Of a stretch of DNA of 64,000 nt, positions 60,526 through 64,000 are shown piece after piece. Each line of letters opens with the position of its first letter. Positions within the stretch are counted from its first letter, which is position 1. Under the pieces are notes generated by a model that was not told where the DNA came from, did no database searches, and worked only from the letters and a program-made list of their open reading frames with translations. Where the stretch lies: NCBI RefSeq assembly GCF_004803505.1, contig NZ_SSWH01000008.1, positions 107,278 through 171,277 of the forward strand. Direction: 5' to 3'. Origin of the DNA: Arthrobacter echini (GTDB taxonomy: Bacteria; Actinomycetota; Actinomycetes; Actinomycetales; Micrococcaceae). Position numbers and translations under genes: made by a program.

Positions 60526-60848
60526 AATGCCAGCGCATCCTCGAGCGCCGAAGCCGAGACCGGCCGCTTGAGCAGTTGTACAGGGAACACGTCGATGTCA
60601 TCGCGGCCGAATAGGGATCGAGTGTCTTCCAATAGCCCGGAGGCCCGCATCAAAAGGTTGCCATCTGCAGGATCCATGTCGACGAGGATGTCGATGTCGT
60701 ACCCCGGGGATGCGGTGCCCCGGGCGGCTGACCCGAACAGCTTCGGGTTGGTGGCGGCGTACCGATCAAGGAGTACTTGGAATTCTTCACGGGGCGCGGC
60801 GATGAGCTCGCGAAGCGCGAGCGTCTCGGTCGTCATGATCTCGATCAT
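60522..60848 (-). CDS. mntA: MntA-like nucleotidyltransferase antitoxin
   Basis: 108 residues from ATG 60848 with the minimal nucleotidyltransferase motif GSAARGTASPGYDID (G39-S40-x10-D51-x-D53). In the MntA-HepT system the antitoxin adds AMP units to the HepT tyrosine. It overlaps hepT by 4 bp (ATGA). Other in-frame starts exist at 60953 and 60836. Confidence 0.88.
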   Translation of the reverse strand: MIEIMTTETLALRELIAAPREEFQVLLDRYAATNPKLFGSAARGTASPGYDIDILVDMDPADGNLLMRASGLLEDTRSLFGRDDIDVFPVQLLKRPVSASALEDALAL

Positions 60849-60953
60849 GGCTTCAGAATACCGGCCCCTTCCTTCCCGGGCTCTTACGATCGAGCCGGCC
60901 TGCTCCACCCGTTTCGCCCCGCTCCCGACTCGCTCAACGGACTGGTAGCTCAC

Positions 60954-61296
60954 ACATTGAAGCGGAACTCCACCACGTTCCGTAGCCGCCTAACCTGTAC
61001 CGAAGTTCGGATATTTCAGCCTGCTGCGTCGACGGTCGATCTGCCGCGTGGGTAGGTGATGCCTGGCCGGTGGCATCGCGTGCCTCTGCTGAGCAAGATG
61101 CCCCGTCCCCAAAGCCAATCCCAGGTAGGTTCGCGAAAACGTCCTCCGACCGGCTCGACATCACAAAGGGCGACGCTAACTTGGTACTCGGCTCTGCGCC
61201 ACCAAAGTAGCCCATTGGTCAATTCGCTTAGAATCGAGCGGGGGCTCCTCGACTCGCCCCATAGACCGACGACGCTGAACGTTCGCAAGGATCCAC
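60954..61296. other. Non-coding stretch upstream of the 652-residue protein gene
   Basis: 343 bp between the divergent mntA and 652-residue genes. TAGAAT at 61229-61234 may be a -10 box for the downstream gene, with no clear -35. No gene, repeat or hairpin of note was seen. Confidence 0.4.
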
Positions 61297-63255
61297 ATGG
61301 ACACAGAAGCTGCACCTGCCCCGCCCCCGCATCGGCTCCGCTATTACGGGCCCGGAGACTACGCGACTTATTGGCAAATCGAGCAAGCAGCTGAAGTAAT
61401 TAGGGGCTTCGACCCAGCTTCCCCCTTTGAGGATGTCAACAGCATCCTGGAACTGCACAACGCACGGCTATTCGTAGAGGCAGGTTTTTTTCCTTCTGAT
61501 GTCGCTGAAGACGACCGACAGGCCCTCATCACAGTCGCCGCACTCACTCGACGGACAGTCGCACGATGGTTCAACACCCTCAAGGACGAAAATCTCACCG
61601 AGATGTTGACGAAAGTTGACTGGCAGTATCACGAGCACCTTCTCGATCTCTTGGCTGGCCTCGGAGTCTTCGGACGCTGCTCGGCTGCTGCAATGCTGAC
61701 TGCGCTCGAACACGCAAGGGTTGGCCTCGGCGACATGCTCACGAGCAAGCGGCTGGTGGAGAACTATGACACGACCCTGCGCGAACGGCTCCTAGCCGAG
61801 CCGGGTCGAGCCGAACTTGTGGTCAGGTACTACCTTGAGGACGACAAGAAGGTGGTCACCTTTCTTCCCGCGAGTTTCAGTGCAACGGACTCGCGGGCCC
61901 TTATGGAGGCCTACATTGACAGCTCGGAGCCGAACCCGAACTATCTTCACCTAATCGCACACGCTGCGATCGACAGCTGTGCCGGAATAGATGCCAAGCT
62001 GGTTCTTAAGGCGAGGCGTCGGTACGACGCGATTATCAAGGATTTCTTCCATACGACCCCCGGCATCAAGACTGGTTGCGCCGTTGCCATATCACCAACT
62101 CAGATTGAGCCCGTGACTGCAACGTTGAACGACATGGTCATCGAATACACCTTCGGGGAGGCCTGGCTGGAAAGCACGTTAGACTTCCCGTCCATTCTGA
62201 ACAACTTCCAGTTCCTGCTCGAGTTCGCACCCCAGGACGGGCTCCTAACTCTCCCCGCATTCGACAGCGAACGCCGCGGCCTTGAACTCGCCATGGGTCT
62301 GAACGGCGCCGCCCACTACCGCACCGGGCATGCATATGACGGCAAGGATCGAGCGACACTACTCCAAACGGTAATGTACCAGCGGTACCTGGCGACAAAG
62401 GGTATCGACCTCGAGGCGGTGATCCGCTGGTACTTCGATGAGCACCTTCCTGCAGAGTATGGCGTCGAAGGTTTCGTGTTCATCGCCTCAAGCCCGACAG
62501 CCAATTATCTGGAGCGGTCCCGGAACCTGTTCGCTGAGATGGAATCCGTGGCAACGCAGTTCAAACTGTTCATCGAGGACGGCGAAATCGACCATGACTT
62601 AGCGGCTGTAGGAGCGGATCAGGTCCGATACCGAACCATTCCCAGTGCGTTGGAAGCTAAGTACGCCTATGCGACAGACCATGTTGAGATTCGAACTATC
62701 CTGCACACGTTGTTCTCTGATCAGTCGCACCTGGCTTACATCAACGAGGACTTAAGAGGCGACAACCTCGTCGAACTGCTTCAGCGAAACAAGGTGTCGT
62801 ATGAATCGCTCCACGAATATCAACGCCCTCTCATCGACAAACTGATCGAACTCGGAGCAGCCGAGAATACCGGCAGGCACGTTCGACTCAAGGACCCCGG
62901 ACTGTTCCACGTCCTAAAGTCACTCAATGACTACCAAGCCGTTGCCTACCACCATCTAAGCGGGGGGTCCCGAACACATGTTGACACGATGCTCGATGCT
63001 GGGTGGCTGGTAACACGTTCGTCGCTGTTCACTGACGCCGAAGTGGCCTACTTCAACTACAACCTCAACTCAACCGAATTCAGCAACGGGCCGAAGTTGC
63101 GTAATAAATATCAACACGGCACCCAGCCGAAGGACGGCGGCGAAATCCAGCATCAACAGACCTATTACATCGCGCTGCGACTAATGATTGCGATAGTTAT
63201 AAAGATCAACGACGAGTTCTGGCTTCTTGATGTGGAGAAGAAGGGGCAGGCCTGA
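61297..63255 (+). CDS. Unrecognised 652-residue protein with C-terminal HEPN-like motif
   Basis: I do not recognise the family. The protein is soluble, mostly helical, without signal peptide or membrane segments. Near the C-terminus the segment PKLRNKYQHG (R602-x4-H607), preceded by FNYNLNSTEFSNG and followed by a hydrophobic helix (YYIALRLMIAIVIKI), resembles the RX4-6H active site of HEPN RNases and abortive-infection proteins. Base composition is lower in GC and codon use is more relaxed than in the core genes, consistent with transfer. ATG 61297 has an AAGGAT site. It is divergent from mntA/hepT and followed 8 bp later by an insertion sequence. A defence role is inference. Confidence 0.65.
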   Translation: MDTEAAPAPPPHRLRYYGPGDYATYWQIEQAAEVIRGFDPASPFEDVNSILELHNARLFVEAGFFPSDVAEDDRQALITVAALTRRTVARWFNTLKDENLTEMLTKVDWQYHEHLLDLLAGLGVFGRCSAAAMLTALEHARVGLGDMLTSKRLVENYDTTLRERLLAEPGRAELVVRYYLEDDKKVVTFLPASFSATDSRALMEAYIDSSEPNPNYLHLIAHAAIDSCAGIDAKLVLKARRRYDAIIKDFFHTTPGIKTGCAVAISPTQIEPVTATLNDMVIEYTFGEAWLESTLDFPSILNNFQFLLEFAPQDGLLTLPAFDSERRGLELAMGLNGAAHYRTGHAYDGKDRATLLQTVMYQRYLATKGIDLEAVIRWYFDEHLPAEYGVEGFVFIASSPTANYLERSRNLFAEMESVATQFKLFIEDGEIDHDLAAVGADQVRYRTIPSALEAKYAYATDHVEIRTILHTLFSDQSHLAYINEDLRGDNLVELLQRNKVSYESLHEYQRPLIDKLIELGAAENTGRHVRLKDPGLFHVLKSLNDYQAVAYHHLSGGSRTHVDTMLDAGWLVTRSSLFTDAEVAYFNYNLNSTEFSNGPKLRNKYQHGTQPKDGGEIQHQQTYYIALRLMIAIVIKINDEFWLLDVEKKGQA

Positions 63256-63262
63256 GTTTACC

Positions 63263-64000
63263 GGCTCATCCGATTTGAAGGTGTAGGCATGGTTGGCGTG
63301 TTGGTCCTGAGATAAGCGTCGAGGTCTCCCGAGAATGGCGGTTCCTACGCCAACCACTTCGGAAGACCTCGACGTGTACGACGCTACCTTTGCTCGCCCT
63401 GACCTGACCACGTTTTGCCGGCTTGATGAGCTTGGGCTCATCGTCACTGGGCAGCGGGTTGAACCTGATCGTGCGGTGCTGGCCTGCCGTGTTCTGGAAC
63501 CGGATCGATGGTGCCGGCGCTGCGGCTGTGAAGGGGTTCCCCGAGACACAGTGACGCGCCGGTTGGCGCACGAACCGCTGAGATGGCGGCCGACCACGCT
63601 GCTGATCACGATACGTCGCTACCGGTGCGGCAGTTGCGGGCACGTGTGGCGTCAGGACACGAGGAAGGCCGCCGCACCGAGGGCCAAGCTCTCTCGGCTC
63701 GGGCCGCGGTGGGCGTTGGAGGCTGTTGTGGTCCAGCATCTGACGGTGGCGCGGGTCGCTGAAGGGCTTGGAGTCTCCTGGGACACCGCCATCGACGCGG
63801 TCCTCGCGGAGGGCAGACGTGTCCTGATAGAGGATTCCACCCAATTCAACGGGGTCACTGCGATCGGCGTTGATGAGCATGTGGTGCGCCACGAGGCGCT
63901 GTTGTTTCGGATGGAGGTGAAAGACCTGCATCGCTTCGCTGTCGTAGCAGTGGGGTGAAGCTGGCGGCAGCCTGACTCGGGGAACGCCGGGTGTGGGTGG
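63263..64000 (+). mobile_element. ISL3-type insertion sequence, left end (runs to the window edge or is truncated)
   Basis: The transposase gene at 63335 belongs to the ISL3 type. The element's left boundary is probably about 63263, where ggctcatccgatttgaagg begins, 8 bp after the stop of the preceding gene. The right end is not visible within the window, so the terminal repeats and target duplication could not be confirmed. Confidence 0.55.
63335..63958 (+). CDS. ISL3-family transposase, N-terminal half
   Basis: 207 residues against about 400-430 for the family. The N-terminal zinc-finger pattern (WCRRCGCEG ... YRCGSCGHVWRQD), the helix-turn-helix part (RVAEGLGVSWDTAIDAV) and the first catalytic Asp motif GVDEH are present. 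After GVDEHVVRH the sequence leaves the family (normally VWRHTRRGDKYVT) and stops at 63958. The catalytic domain is therefore missing or displaced and this copy is probably inactive. Confidence 0.75.
   Translation: MAVPTPTTSEDLDVYDATFARPDLTTFCRLDELGLIVTGQRVEPDRAVLACRVLEPDRWCRRCGCEGVPRDTVTRRLAHEPLRWRPTTLLITIRRYRCGSCGHVWRQDTRKAAAPRAKLSRLGPRWALEAVVVQHLTVARVAEGLGVSWDTAIDAVLAEGRRVLIEDSTQFNGVTAIGVDEHVVRHEALLFRMEVKDLHRFAVVAVG

Noticed and set aside
1..64000. Poor sequence quality as a general explanation for the frameshifts
   Set aside because: All the damage I found lies in accessory genes (26-27 kb and 55-61 kb) whereas the long core genes are open throughout; local errors still cannot be excluded for single cases.
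1..64000. tRNA, rRNA and CRISPR arrays
   Set aside because: No cloverleaf-like gene, rRNA segment or regularly spaced repeats were recognised by eye; the only tandem repeats are three 12-bp units without spacers.

Overview
The window is GC-rich chromosomal DNA from an actinobacterium. The order of housekeeping genes, the many GTG starts and the actinobacteria-restricted small families (DUF3107, DUF3117, DUF6113-like) point to Micrococcales, probably Micrococcaceae; the genus cannot be fixed from the sequence. Two stretches recall Mycobacterium tuberculosis gene order: TetR-DUF3107-ferritin-like-DEAD helicase (Rv3208-Rv3211 type) and mrp-tatB-anti-sigma-sigE-O-methyltransferase / DUF3117-tag-DivIVA-like-LOG / dapE-dapD (Rv1229c down to Rv1201c type). 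The mapping to Rv numbers is from memory.

Layout. 1-15.9 kb: core information and envelope-stress genes (RNA helicase, DNA methyltransferase, PHP phosphoesterase, aminopeptidase P, MgtE-N/CBS protein, DUF1003, Mrp, TatB, SigE with its zinc-binding anti-sigma factor, O-methyltransferase, Tag glycosylase). 16-20.3 kb: a LOG protein and a complete glutamate-type ABC importer (gluABCD). 20.3-24.6 kb: dapE and dapD facing each other's starts, a secreted lysozyme-like protein and galE. 24.7-28.8 kb: a small accessory patch with an NmrA/MarR divergent pair sharing a striking palindrome, a frameshifted small membrane-protein gene, a cardiolipin-synthase-like remnant, an FetP/Tp34-type iron protein and a lipoprotein. 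29-36.8 kb: citrate synthase, dapC-ferredoxin, typA and a BCCT osmolyte transporter. 37-50.1 kb: two tandem dipeptide/oligopeptide ABC operons, each with a fused two-ATPase subunit; the second is interrupted by an inverted PH-like gene.

From 50.3 kb to the end the region is accessory: a CmtR-like metal sensor with a Cys-tailed CDF exporter, Cu/Zn superoxide dismutase, a beta-helix protein, then about 6.6 kb (54.3-60.9 kb) with five toxin-antitoxin modules (two PIN/Phd pairs, HigBA, YoeB/YefM, MntA/HepT) mixed with a NUDIX gene, a broken acetyltransferase, an aldo/keto reductase and a haloacetate-dehalogenase-like hydrolase. The window closes with a 652-residue unrecognised protein that carries a HEPN-like RNase motif near its C-terminus, and the start of an ISL3-type insertion sequence lying right behind it. 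Several genes in the accessory regions carry indels or an in-frame stop, while I see no such damage in the core genes, which suggests real decay rather than poor sequence.

How the genes work together: gluABCD, the two dpp systems and the BCCT carrier import amino acids, peptides and osmolytes. dapC/dapD/dapE supply diaminopimelate and lysine. SigE, its anti-sigma factor and TatB belong to envelope stress and export. A recurrent design is a strong hairpin between the substrate-binding-protein gene and the permease genes in all three ABC importers, which would let the binding protein be made in excess. No tRNA, rRNA or CRISPR array was recognised.
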